Below, piece after piece: positions 33,518-46,099 of a DNA stretch of 64,000 bases (positions are counted from its first letter, which is position 1; each line of letters starts with the position of its first letter). Where the stretch lies: assembly GCA_025618425.1 (NCBI GenBank), contig CM046847.1, forward strand, positions 2,092,134-2,156,133, given 5' to 3'. Position numbers and translations under genes: made by a program. This DNA is from Heliocidaris tuberculata (taxonomy: Eukaryota; Echinodermata; Echinoidea; Camarodonta; Echinometridae). The notes beneath the pieces are model-generated. The model ran no database searches. It was not told the DNA's origin and worked only from the letters and a program-made list of their open reading frames with translations.

Positions 33518-34054
33518 AAGGTCATCTTATAACATACGATATTGGAAGCCAAGAAAAACGTCCGCAATTCTGTAATAAAATCAGTGAGTTTGTAAATAAA
33601 TCGATCTGACCATTAATCTCGTCCATTAAGAAACTCTTAAGATTGACCAGATTTATTTCGTACCAGAATCATTAATGTCGTCACAATATTTTAAAGTGTT
33701 ACGCTTCCCATTGTTTTCTGTCAAGAAAACGAAGAAAACGAATCTGGTTAATACACTATAAAATTCCCACAAATAATTCTAATGAGTGCTTATTTTCATA
33801 ATCTTCGGGGAAATGTTGCAAAAAAGGAATTCAATACACTATTCATGGCGGAAGTGTTTTTCTCACATCTTTACAATTTTATAGAGCGACAATCAGGAGG
33901 AGAGTTGGTCACAAACCTTTAGTAACTCATTTCTTTTCTCAATCACTTTTAATTTCACACTTTAGTTTTTTCTTGTGGGTTGAGGCCGCATTGTCCTTCT
34001 AACTCAACTCACATATCAATTCCCACTAATCAATATTTTGAACATTATTTTATA

Positions 34055-34308
34055 GTTTCTGGACATGTAATATACTAGCTTTGTTTTAAACATGTCCAAC
34101 TGTTTTCAACATCACTTAGGTCAATATCTGTGCATCATATGCCTTACTTATTGATATTTAATTATGTGCCCATACCTATGGAAAAACATCGTTGTTATAT
34201 TATTGTTACTGGATTCATTTTCGGTTATGCACTACAGTGTATGATGTTAATATGATTGAAAACAGTCGCTAAAATCTGAATCTGAAATCTGAATCTGAAT
34301 CTGAATAA
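34055..34308 (+). mobile_element. LINE 3' end, copy 2, with (TCTGAA)n tail
   Basis: Aligns over its length with 17425-17684: GTTTCTGGACATGTAATATA, GGTCAATATCTGTGCATCAT and GGAAAAACATCGTTG are shared. It ends in about five TCTGAA-like units where copy 1 has AAATC units. Confidence 0.75.
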
Positions 34309-34309
34309 A

Positions 34310-35540
34310 ATTAGGCTTCATTAGCAAACCAACCAATGTGAGTTTTGTGAAAGCAGACAATCCCGAGAAGCAAGGTGTTGACATTTTGAAAGAAAATGGA
34401 CATAAGAACGTTATGGATATTTTAAAAATGATATAATTAAATCGATATGAATCTCAAATAGATGTATTGGAAATTCGACTGTGACATAATTGGAGTCAAG
34501 TCTCCCACTTTTTTTGTGTATCAAAGTATGAATTCCCGTTTCTCTTCTCACTAACTTTGCCCTCGGGGCTGTACTCAAAATATATTACGTTTACCATGTT
34601 GTTATGTGAGCTCCTTTGAAGGAGAGATCTTGCCAACTCAGCAATGAACCGTAGAAAAATAAATACATAATACATGTGTGTATATATATATATTTAGGCT
34701 ATTAATGCATTATATTGCCAAGTCAAATTCAAATTCATTGTTCAAATATTCGAAACGATCACGTTCCTTCTTCAGGGACAGAGGTTTGTTTTTGGTTTTT
34801 TTTTAATATTATAATCCATGTTCGTTTCGAAAATTCGGAAAATAAATTTGAATTTGAATCGGCAATACAATGCAATACCAGCCATTTCTTTCTTCCATAT
34901 ATATATTCAAAAACTTTTTAGCCCTCCATAGGCTATTTCATTGAGTCAAATAAAACAACAATTTACAACTGAAACTGATATGTATCTTAAACTCAAATAA
35001 AACACAATACATTTATATTTATCTCATTTTTGTTTATACAAACGAAGATTGAAGTGACTGTCACTTGAAAAATTGTTATTAACCCGTTATCCACATAATA
35101 TTTATTTTTTTCCCCTTTATGGTACTAAAAGTTGGAATTTTGTTTTTTCAGCTTTTGTAAACAGTTATTGCTTCATCAAATTTATCATGCAATTTAAAGC
35201 ACTATTTGTCTTCTCTTCAACACCAAAGTTTATATTTTCTAAATCAAAATTTATCTGTATACGCGAGAGCCTCAATTAATTCATTTTGCTGTTTCATTCC
35301 AGATTGATTTACTGATTTGAGTGATATCACGTTCATAAAAGAAATGTAAATAGTCTTCCAATTACACCAAAATTACCAATTCCCTTAATTATGTGTAATG
35401 ATCTCAAATAGATTAAACGGATTCACTATCTTACTGTCTATAAGGTTTTCTCCAAACCTTTACAAATCTATTTCTCTCATTTTTCTGATTTCTTTAAAAG
35501 CAACTCATTATAAAGGGTAAAAATGCCCTTTAAAAAAAGG
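34310..35540. other. No feature recognised
   Basis: AT-rich sequence with short T-runs and a small TA repeat near 34679. A TTAACCCGTTATCCAC word near 35079 recalls the 72-bp TTAA MITE but has no second end. Confidence 0.4.
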
Positions 35541-35548
35541 GCTGGCAG

Positions 35549-35587
35549 ACGCCCTCTCTCTCTCTCTCACACACACACAAACTTTTT

Positions 35588-35616
<29 letters not shown>
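35549..35616. repeat. (CT)n/(CA)n microsatellite cluster
   Basis: Two CT runs are separated by a short CA run and a T-run. Confidence 0.95.
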
Positions 35617-35618
<2 letters not shown>

Positions 35619-36149
35619 AGAAATAAAAAAATCTTTTTTTTAATATTCTTCATGTGGTCACAGTTAATACAGAGTCATTTCAATCCATATTATCTATAAA
35701 TTGAATGAAAGATGATCATAATCTATGATGTAACCACAGAGAACGGAAATCTTGAAACCTGGAGCGTTTTTAGCCGTCAAACCGTTTCAGCCACATTTCG
35801 TTTTCTGAATTATGACAGTTAATGATTGCAATAAATAGGGAATATACAAAATAAGGAAATTAATAATTTTCTTCGCTGCTCCGAGTTGACAACAAGAAAT
35901 CCGATGGGGGTATAAACGACAGTCTTGGTGTCAAACATTTGACCTGAAGTTGGAAAACTGATTGGACATTCCCTGTGATCTCTTGAACTGAATGGTACTA
36001 CATAACTGAAGTCACGTTAAATTTGTCTTGATAGGCATCAAAATCGCGAAAGAAAAGAGATAGTGAGAGATATTTTTCTCCCAAATGTCATTTTTACATG
36101 AAAATGAGATAAGCATTATAATGTAATTATTTTGATTGTCTAACTTATC

Positions 36150-36242
36150 TGCCTTTCTCTCTCTCTCTCTTTTCCTGGCTCTATTTCTCTCTGTGCCTCT
36201 ATATCCCTTTATTGCTCTTCCCCGTTTTTCTGTCTCTGTCTC

Positions 36243-36281
<39 letters not shown>

Positions 36282-36347
36282 CTACCTTTCTCTCTCTCTC
36301 TCCTTCCGAATCCCGTTTCTCTGTGTCTCCGTCTCAGTTTATCTCCC

Positions 36348-36413
<66 letters not shown>
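36150..36413. repeat. Interrupted (CT)n tract
   Basis: About 260 bp rich in CT dinucleotides; the last 60 bp is pure. Open frames on either strand (Ser/Leu or Arg/Glu runs) are artefacts. Confidence 0.95.
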
Positions 36414-36749
36414 ATTCGAGAGAAATAGATACCAACGACTGGGTAACAGGGCCATATCGTCATCGGACATAGCACCAAGATTCTTCTTTCTGACCAAACT
36501 GAATTGATTTAATGTCTCTCTAATGTAACCCGTGAGGTAATCTGAAAGCCTATCCTTCCAATTTCACTTCATTACCATATCCAATGCCAAACCAGCCCAG
36601 ACAACAGCCACTCAAATTTCACATCTAAGCTGCCGTGGGTCATTGAAAAGTTTCTCAGTGCTCGTATTTTGCGGGAGAAATGAATAGGCATGCCCTTTTC
36701 GCATAATTATATTTATTCGATATAAAACCCACGTGCTGGCATATGAAGA

Positions 36750-37174
36750 CACAAAAATTAAACAAAAGTAGTTTCATGCTTTAAACCAACGATTCAGTTA
36801 TTCCTGTCACGAATTTTGGGGGCTTTCTACAGCCTCTATCAAGTGATAATGCCAAAATTTATCCTTGTGGAGTTTCCAGGCAATGCGCAATTAGTTTATA
36901 AGTAAGTAACAAGGCGCTTTGTCTTTGGAAACGCTTTACAGCTCAAAATATCTGACGTCATAGAGACGTCACAATAGAATAATAAACTTTTCGGAATATG
37001 ATGAGAATCGTCTAGTTTGAGAGTAAAAAAGCGCAAGGCGCCAAATAAAATGGATGAGAGCATTGCCTTGGAACAGCTACAGGGATAAATTTTGTCATTA
37101 TCGCTTGATCATGTTGATAAAAATAACTGAACCGTTGGATTAAAGCATGAAACTACTTTTGTTTAATTTGTGTA
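36750..37174. mobile_element. 425-bp fold-back element
   Basis: The arm AAACAAAAGTAGTTTCATGC near 36760 is mirrored at about 37146-37164 (GCATGAAACTACTTTTGTTT). The pairing continues with TCAAGTGATAATGCCAAAA against its inverted partner near 37095-37112. The loop holds CAAGGCGC words. It directly abuts a Tc1/mariner-like terminus at 37177. Confidence 0.75.
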
Positions 37175-37176
37175 TA

Positions 37177-38055
37177 CAGTGCGTCCCAGAAAAAAACGAA
37201 ACCCTAAAACAAGGGTCATTGTGACCAAATGATGTGCTGTATGACCGCAATTATCTGTTTTCCCTAAAGTAGAAGTATTCTGCTTTCAAATGATACCTTG
37301 GTAGCATCGCTGCATGCATGCTTAACTGAGCTACATCCACTTGTGCCAGATTTGGGAGAAACCGTGAAAACGTTGGGATCACATGCGATCATGACCCGAA
37401 GCAAACACAAACTTTAAAACCCGATGAGAAGATTGCTCTCATGCGCTTTTTTTAAAAATAGGGGTAAGGATACTTCCCTTATCAAATAAAAGATTGTTGA
37501 CTTTTTGCTGATGGTGGGGCTCAAGAAAGCGCTTATTTACACTGAAATGGTACCTGCAATATAGAAATCAGTTTTTGCATCGTTCAGAACTGCAACTTCT
37601 TTAAAGAACAAAGTAGAGAGCAAGGTGATATTATCATTTTAAAAAATAAAGTAAGGGGCACCTTCCATTGTCATCGAATGGTAAAATATGGTATAAAGGG
37701 CACAAAATGTAGGAAAAATAACAAATGATGTCAATTTTCCACCTCAGAATGTTCCCGTTTTCCATAACAAGAGGGGTACTTTTTTAAATTTTGATTGATA
37801 TTTATTAACTTAGGAAAATCTACCAGCGGCAGTTGGCATTTTCCAATGTTTTATGAAAATTCTGATTTAATGCATGTCATCACACAATGGGAATTTTGTG
37901 TACCATATCTTTTAAAGCTTACATTTCCCTGACACAGTCATGTTATGTCATGTTCACACATTTTTTCAACCTATGCAAAAATTTCAAAAAAGGATGACAG
38001 CGCTGGGAAACTTTGATTTAAGTTACGCAACCATTATTCTCTCATTTCCTTTCAC
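37177..38055 (+). mobile_element. Possible truncated Tc1/mariner-type element, left end only
   Basis: TA followed by CAGTGCGTCCCAGAAAAAAA resembles the left end of the complete element at 57484. No matching right end was found before the (TA)n at 38059, so the right boundary is a guess. No transposase frame remains. Confidence 0.35.
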
Positions 38056-38056
38056 A

Positions 38057-38087
<31 letters not shown>

Positions 38088-38639
38088 TGTATATCTGTTA
38101 ATAAAAGGGGTAACTACTCCTACAAGGAAAAAGAAACAAACACATATTTTGATCTCCATTCGTTGTCGCATTTCGATCATTCTTATAAAATACTTTATCT
38201 ACATTTGAATGATTTTCTTAATTACATCCAGTCTACAGGGTCATCAACGATAAACACTCCCTGACACTTTCATTTTATCACCTAGACGTGGATATTCCTT
38301 AGAACACTCAATTTGGTTTTATTGATATAGATGCGACACCAGCAGCTTACATTTGTATAATTATTTGCCGGTGATTTGTGCATATAATGATCATGATGAT
38401 GTCATGAAATTTGAATTCCGGCAAGAAAAAAAAGCAAGCAAATTGATCATTCTTCTTCAGTGTAAATGCTGAAATACCACATTGTACATCAATCAGCATT
38501 CAAGACCATTTGAATCAATGCCTTACCAGTGATTTTTTTTTAAATGTTTCACAGTTTTGCCTTTAGTTTATATCTTGTAAAACCACTTGGTGTAATTTAA
38601 CAATCAGCATTTGAGATGAAGCCTTAAAACTAAATTTAA

Positions 38640-38850
38640 ACATTTTTGTAAATGATGGTGATGAAGTGTATTCGATTACAACACTGGTAAGCTCTCAGCC
38701 AGTCAGGATCCACTAGGCGCCAATAATATGCTAATCTAACCTAAAAGACATTTACACCCTACTTGGTACCCATTTATACACCCAGGTAGAGAGAAACAAC
38801 GTAGATAAGATGTGGGGTTCGAACCCACGACCTTCGCATCTTCAGCCAAG
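38640..38850 (-). mobile_element. tRNA-derived SINE
   Basis: On the minus strand the head has TTGGCTGAAGATGCGAAGG (A box) and GTCGTGGGTTCGAACCCC (B box). The body has GTTTCTCTCTACCTGGGTGT and AAATGGGTACCAAG, related to the blocks of the SINE at 8440 and 22140. It lies immediately past the (ATT)n tail of the L2-like remnant. Confidence 0.65.
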
Positions 38851-38854
38851 AATG

Positions 38855-39460
38855 AAGATGATAATAATAATAATAATGATAATAATATGAACACTTGTAA
38901 TGCGCCGGTATCCATCATGAATAGATGCTCATGGCGCAGTGAAAGGAAGATAGAAGATATCAAGATATATATAAGAAAAGGGATGAAGGGAACATTTACA
39001 AAAAGGCTTGTCTAAATAACCAGGTTTTGAGTGAGGTCTTAAAGTTACTGAGAGAGGATAGATTACGAATGTATTGTGGGAGTTTATTCCATAGGAATGG
39101 ACCAGCATATAGAAATGATCGATCCCCCCAAGAATGAGTTTGTGGTATGGCAAGTAGAGATGAGTTTGAAGACCTAAGGCTCCTCGAAGGATTGTGGAGT
39201 TATTGAGCTACAGTTGTAATGTGGAGCAGTTCCTTGCAATGAATGAAAGACAAGTAAGAGCAACTTAAAGATGATTCGATATTGAACAGGTAACCAGTGT
39301 AGAACGATATGTACAGGAGTTATGTGTTTCCTCTTAGGTGACAATGAAATTATACGGGCAGCATTGTTTTGAAGCTTTTGGAGGCCGTACAATACATCTA
39401 CCTGACAAAACACCTTTAAAAAATCGTTCATTTTACATGCATATTGTTGTCTGAACAATT
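38855..39460 (-). mobile_element. Degenerate L2-like non-LTR retrotransposon, RT C-terminus and 3' tail
   Basis: The minus-strand frame at 39174-39458 encodes LYGLQKLQNNAARIIS, then HITPVHIVLHWLPVQYRI and FKLLLLVFHSLQGTAPHY, the diagnostic end of L2/CR1-type reverse transcriptase. A frameshifted tail continues toward 38929. The 3' end carries GGCGCATTACAAGTG and an (ATT)n tail at about 38858-38890. It is strongly 5'-truncated and inactive. Confidence 0.85.
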
Positions 39461-39589
39461 TCTAATTGACTGATCTTCTCGATTATCCTTTCCCGACCCG
39501 CTCTCTTTCTCGAGGCTTAGTGTTCAAATCACGTGAGAGTAATGACAACAACTCTTTAAAGAAATGAATATAGAAATATTGAGTGTTTA

Positions 39590-40070
39590 CGCGTGTTCCC
39601 GCTAACACCCCATCAGCGCTGTCACGTTCTCTTACTGCGAGCATGCATCTAACTTCGGGCGCGTGTCATGCTTGACTTCGCTGGAAGCTGCTTCAATTAC
39701 GCGCAGCCCAGGACCGCGCAGAGGGGTGGCCAAGCAACACAGCTGTTTCACTTACTCTAGGGGTTGTCCTTTCCGTCACAACACTAACAGATGCATAGTG
39801 TGTTATCTAATTTATAGAAGTCATATACGCTTGGCGCCACTGCAATTTTTGGCGTTGCAAACGATGAAGATGTGCTGAGCGCATGACAATTTCAGAACGA
39901 AGACGGGATTTTCGATGGAATTGCATCTTGGACACGAGAGCACAGACGGTAAGAAAAGTTCATAATAAATGTCGGTGGAGATGTCCCGCTGTCCATTCGT
40001 CTGAATAGTCATGTGACTGATCCGTGCCTAGCAGACCGATGAGAAGACCAAAGCTATATGCCGCCGTTAT
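39590..40070 (+). promoter_or_regulatory. CpG-rich patch, possible promoter and first exon
   Basis: CpG dinucleotides are dense here compared with the flanks. An ATG at 39883 opens 22 codons (MTISERRRDFRWNC...) that run to a good donor ACG|GTAAGA at 39949, leaving phase 0. A TATA-like TTTATAG lies near 39811. The peptide is Arg-rich and not recognised, and no downstream exon was found. A minus-strand frame (39821-40012) starts with a true ATG and is an alternative. Confidence 0.25.
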
Positions 40071-40079
40071 TAAACCGTG

Positions 40080-41330
40080 TCATCATTTTAGCCACAAAGC
40101 GAGTCTTTCTCTGACAGGTTTAGATGCCAAAAGGGAGTCATTTCATTTTTTAGACTCCTTATTCCTATTTTTGTCTTGGCAGATCCTATTTTACTGCTTT
40201 GTTTAAAGCCAATAGAACAAGAAATTGTGAAGAAATTAGATTATCCATGACATGGATGACGAACTATTCTCAGGACTCTGGACAACATGAGACTCTTCAC
40301 ACAAGTTTGGCAGAAAATATTTTCATTCAAATATGGCGATTCGGTAGCTACCTACTTTTATCCTCAACGCAATAAACTATAGGGCCTACATGTACATAGA
40401 AGAAGCAATCTTCAAGTTTGATCAAGTTTGAAACTTGATCCTTTTGGATTCATGGATCACATGAATACTCCATGACATACAGATACTACTAAAAATAAAA
40501 ATCCATTACCAACACGGACTGGTAGCCTCATCCCACAGTCACAACTATCCCCAGGTTATGTTTCCTTTCTTTTGAAATGTTATTGCAAGAAAATGTATTC
40601 AAAACATGAACAAAAATATTGGTTCAATTTCAATTACTAAACAAAAGAAACACTACTTTGTTTACAAAAAGAACCATGAGAAAAATTTTACATAAGCTTC
40701 TCTGGTTTTTGCCGACTTATTTCCTATAGCGAGTCGTTTCAATATATTTGTCAATTTCATATTTTAAGTTACTATTCATGCCAATATACAGCTTGAACCA
40801 TGATACTGAATATCTTTTTATAATTCTGTACGAATCAACCAAAGCAACAGAGTTTACAACTTTTAATACAATACATCAGCATAAGATTGCCAATTGCCAC
40901 CTCCTCTGACTGCCCCATTTAAGCTCAATGACGTACATTATACATACTTCTCGTTTCCATGCATATCAATGCATATTTACGTATGTACTTAGTAATGACA
41001 TGTGCAGTCATCTTGGAGCTCTAAGTTCTGTTGGAAATAAGTTTCTGTGATCATACATGAAAACTGTATACTATGTACTTGTGTTTCTGTTCAGAAGTGA
41101 ATAAATGAAATGAAATGAAATGAAATGAGATAACGGTATTAGTGAAAATGCTTTTAACAAAGCCACGAGCAAAGCTTCGACTTTCGATTGTCCGATCAAA
41201 ACAGACATCTATTCCCAAATGTTCAAGATGATTCAACGCCATTGGTGCTCAGTCTTAATCTATCGTATGACGTGTTGTAGCTTGTAGATCAAGATCCCAG
41301 AGCAAGAAATCAGCATTAAACATCATTAGA
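40080..41330. other. No gene recognised; (AAATG)n tail at 41100-41130
   Basis: Most of the interval shows nothing. The pentamer repeat near 41100-41130 after GAAGTGAAT looks like the 3' tail of another non-LTR element, but no coding part is visible upstream. Confidence 0.4.
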
Positions 41331-41332
41331 TG

Positions 41333-41536
41333 CAGTGGCGTAGCTATGGAGGGCACGGAGAAAACTTGCCCCCAATAAAAATTTGAATGGCGAAAAAAGT
41401 CGAAAAGAGAGAGAGAAAGAAAGAGATAGGGAGAGCGGGAAAGGAACGTGAAGAGGAGATAATGGAATCCCTTCCCACACAATTCCCTTATCTGTTACCT
41501 TTTATCCACCAATTGACCCGCCCCCCCCCCCTTCCA
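41333..41536 (+). repeat. Copy of the GGCGTAG...poly-C dispersed repeat
   Basis: Starts CAGTGGCGTAGCTATGG, continues through a GCCCCCAATAAAAATT box, a gagagag purine tract, TTACCTTTTATCCACCAATT and ends in about 13 C. The layout matches 9013-9216. CAGTGGCGTAGC matches the usual style of hAT terminal repeats. Confidence 0.6.
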
Positions 41537-41539
41537 TAT

Positions 41540-43650
41540 AATGACAATACCTCCTAAATGGCTGGAACCACTATAATGATGAAACATCTGCAATGTCAGA
41601 TGCTAAACACCTTTAGGCCAAGTATAAATGGAAAAAGTAAAGAGGAGGGGGGGTTCCAATATTATTTCTTATTTAATATTTTTCCTGTACATGAAATTGC
41701 TTTGGGTGAAATTCCACAAATTATTTTCTTCATTCACATTTATTTGTACAATCACTTCAGAGGTTGAAAACAAGATGCAATTACATTACATTAATAATTT
41801 TCATTTCCTCATCGTTTAGATGCCCTCAGATTCTCATTTTATTCCATTTCAAAACAAAATTATCATATAACAAGAAAATTGAGGCGGGTCGAAAAAGCGA
41901 AAGATGAGGGCATGAGAAAGTAGGAATCAATTTTATTTTGCCTTAAACAAATTTGATGAATACATTAATTCCATTCTTATTTCATTCACTCTGATGTAAA
42001 CAAAAATTAGACTTTCCAAAGATTTGCCAAAATTATCTGTAATTTTTTTTAGAGCAATGCATGGAGAGGCACAACTGTCCCGGGCTCCGTTTCATAAAAC
42101 TTTTTATCAATAACAACTGCCTAATATCTATGATAAATTCGCTCTCAGCCAATAAATGCAAGTATTTCAGTAGCTTGTAACTTGTCATAGATATCAAGTT
42201 TTAGTTCATGCATTTAAACAAATTAACTGGGGGCAGCTAAGTATGGATTAGTCTATATTTTTCAACAATGGTCGTTATAATGATGTAGTGAAGACATTAT
42301 TTTTCGACTTATCCATGTTAATCATAACACTTAAAAACGAACTGACCCAAAATACGATCTAGATGTCTAGTACAGGGATTCATGCGAATTCTGTCGACAG
42401 TCGGTTTCTATACAAATTTATAATATTTCTGTATCTTGTATACATGTTCATAAAGGTCGCTCTATGATCAATTGTAGTATGGGACAAAACACCTTGAACT
42501 TACAAATTTGCAAAATATATAACTTTGTTATTTTTTACGTCATTTGCAAAGATATTTAATATCCTCTGCCCATAAAGATCCCTAAATTTACTAATGGTTT
42601 CTTAGTCGCGTGTTGCATAGTAATATAAACTTGACTGGAGACGCGAAGGTCGTGGGTTCTGTCACCGGCATGACAAACCAAGGCACTTTATTTATATTGC
42701 TATTCGCAGGGAAATATGATTACTATCAAATTTTCTTTCACTAGCAAAGTGGTTCATCATGTGATTAAATCTCTCCGATCAGAGGGCATCAGACAACCTG
42801 CTTTACATTTACGAGCTTCAGTGAAAGTTGTCATTTATTTTATAGAATAATTTACGACTGCATGAATCCTTCCAATTCCCCGGCCCCCTCCCCCTTCCTA
42901 CAATTTTATGACATTAGAATCGACTGAGAGGGTGTATAATCATTGAACATTTTTTCTCGAACTAATTGTATTCTGTAGTGTATTTATCAACAGGCAACGT
43001 CAATTTTAAACATACGTATATAAGCGTGACGCATTCTGAAAACTTAGAACGTCCCAAATCGATATAAACGGTTTCATGACTATTCAATTTTTAGCATAAA
43101 AATCAATATTATCTTAATTCTAGGACATTTTGGGATTCATTTTCAAACCATCAGATATTCCGTTCAACGTTTGTCATCAATAATAGAGGGAAAAAAATTA
43201 TGCCGAACAGAGTGAAAGTCCTCTTTTTCTTATGTCCCCCTGTTTCTCATATCACACCTTTCTAGACAATGATTTGGTTGTTGACTTCCTCAAAGCATGT
43301 ACTTCATCAAAACCAAGCATACCGAGTAAATAAACACTGGTGGAATTGAACTGAAAACCTTTAAACGAAAAGGGCGAAAGAACCCAACCAAAACTTACAA
43401 AGTAATATCCAAATTAATTTTTACAATTTTTTCGAAAAGAATGTCGAAAAAAACTGGATACGTTAACTCCACATTATTACCAATCGCTTACAACAAAACA
43501 AAAAAAACACTCTCTTCCTTCCTGTGTTTTCTCATTGAAAAGAATTTTTGTGAAATTTGCAATATTGAATTTAAAGCTCACTGCATTGAACCCAGAAATG
43601 CACTCTAAATTATTGTATTCTTTCTCTTTCTTTCTTTTCCCCCTCCCTCT
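41540..43650. other. No gene recognised; two repeat fragments
   Basis: A GCTCCGTTTCATAAAACTTT word at about 42085 resembles one end of the GTTTCATAAAG fold-back family. A SINE-head-like GCGAAGGTCGTGGGTTCTGT lies at about 42642. The rest shows no structure. Confidence 0.4.
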
Positions 43651-43654
43651 GATA

Positions 43655-43769
<115 letters not shown>

Positions 43770-43799
43770 CTCTCTCTTTCGCCCTCGTTTAAGTCAATT

Positions 43800-46020
43800 C
43801 ACAATAAAGTTATCACATTCCAATTGTCCCTCTTTTGCATGCTCCATCTCTGTCCATGTGTCAGGAGAAAAATTATCCTTATATTGTTTGTTGTTCTTGT
43901 TTGCTGTAATCTGTGAACATCTTCTCCTCTTCTTCGTATCATTTATCTGCTCTCTCTTTGACTTTCCATCTCCATTCCACCCGAATTAACCTCATATCTG
44001 AATCAACATCTTCCTTTGTCTTCGCCACTTCCTTTTTACAATCCTCTTTTCTTCCTTGACTTTCTCATTCATTTCCTTTTCACCTCATTTCCTCTCAATT
44101 ATAATCTGAGGATAAAAGTAACAAGGTGGTTAAACATCCCTTCAAATTTCAGCCGCGATAGCCACCAAAATATTATCCTGGGAAGAAACGATCAGCCCTT
44201 TCGGCGTTATTCCATTTCTCGAGAAAACTTTCTTTCCAATATTATAATCGATTTACTCCAATTACAGCCCATATGGATTCTTTTTTATCGACTAGATGTT
44301 GTGATGTAGCCTGACTTCCAGACAAAACGAATTTTCACCCTCTCAGAAAAAAAATTACTTTTACATATCCTGGGGTCTTAAATGTGGCTAACTTACGTCC
44401 GTACCTCTATCTCCGATAGTACGGGAGGGAGATAGTTTGTATATTCGTGACACAGTAAGAATCATTTTTAATTGAAGGGGATGGGCTCGTTTCTTCTTGA
44501 AGCTAGGCTAAGGCATAAAGTATGATGACGTCAAATCACCCATTTAACATGTGTCGACCGAAAAATGATCCGGATAACTGAAAACTGAAATGATTGATGG
44601 GAGATCTTATGAACATAAGAAAGGGAAATAGTACGTAGCCCTGTTCTAATTTTTCTACCTCAACAGTGGTCCAAATACTTAACACACAGAAAGTCCAAAA
44701 CCAATTTACGAAAGTAAAAGGAATAAGAAAAAAGTTTTTTTTTTTTTATTTGTTTGTAGATAAGGAAAGCTTTTTCAACTGTTCATGTCAACCTAAGTGT
44801 TGTTTTTTTTTAATGCTGGATTGAGATTAAAGTCTACAATGTGATAAAGGGTAGCTTACATTAAGCAAGAATGCAATTTTTGTAGTGATATTGGATACTT
44901 CTCTCGCAATTCTCAAAATTTGGTCAACATTGCCCTCGTATAGAGCAACAATAAACATTGAAGCAAACCTGTCTCATCCCGGACATGAAATTGCAAATAC
45001 TCTACATTACCAGGGAGGCGGAGACTTCCCTGGAATTACCCGAGAAAGAAGGAAGCTGATAGTATGAAAGGATTAACACCGTTTCCATATAGAGAGGATT
45101 TTAGAGTGCAAACGATACGCTGTAAACGACTGACGTAGCTTGTTTTGAAAAGTAAGGTGAGCAAATAGCAGAATCCGATGTCTGAAATGGAGACAAGTAC
45201 AATGACAGGCAGGATCCATGGTCAGACATACGCAGAGGAAGACAGTAAGGGTGTTACTAGATGATCAGGGTTACTATGCTGTCGACAATCTTACAAACTG
45301 ATGATTTGAGGGGAGGCTTGTTGAAACAAAAAAAGATGGAAGATATGTTGGCCAATTTCAAAAAAAAACTGACAACCATTTTGTACGCTTTTCAGCAACT
45401 TTGAAAATCTGAAGACCCTCTTTCGGGAGGAATTCTTCAGCTATCCTGTCAACGAATTAGATATCCCCCCTCCCCCCCCCCCCCCCCCTCCCCGTCAGTG
45501 GCGCCACTGGAATACAGAGTGTGTTATCTCCCTTCGTCATGTTCGAACGTCCACGGTATCAGGGCAGTGATTAAAAGACCTCTCAGGACATTCCCCCAAA
45601 AAGTCTTTACACATCGCAACATGACCATCAAGCCCATTTAGTATGATTCCTTCCTTTCTTCATTCTCATTCTGGGATTCTGTATAATTATCATTTTCCTC
45701 TCGTTCATAAAATAAGGTTTCCTTTTCATACATCAGGCCATTCATGGTCTAAAAATCCCGTTAAAGGTCCTTAAGAATCTACTTAATTAAACTGTCTCTA
45801 CATTGCTTTCTTCTTTTCATTTTTCTTTCCGTTTTGGGGTGAAATAAATCGAAATCTTTGTTATCCTATAATACTTCTTTCAAAAATTAGAAAACAAATG
45901 GACAGTTTTGTTCGTTGCAACGATTCTCGTTTTATCAGTTTATGTCTGTACCGTGCTTCGACTTTCCATCTGCAGTAGTTTCAGGTTCAAATTACGAACA
46001 TATTATGTTTCCCTTCCCTT
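43800..46020. other. No gene recognised
   Basis: An acceptor-like site (ATCCCTTCAAATTTCAG, near 44153) opens a frame with HQNIILGRNDQPFRRYS, but no donor follows. A run of about 18 C lies at 45472-45490, followed by CAGTGGCGCCACTG. No supported exon. Confidence 0.35.
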
Positions 46021-46027
46021 CTCCACT

Positions 46028-46030
46028 CCC

Positions 46031-46090
<60 letters not shown>
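46028..46090. repeat. (C)n(CT)n tract
   Basis: A C-run of about 12 passes directly into about 50 bp of CT repeats. Confidence 0.95.
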
Positions 46091-46093
<3 letters not shown>

Positions 46094-46099
46094 CAAACA

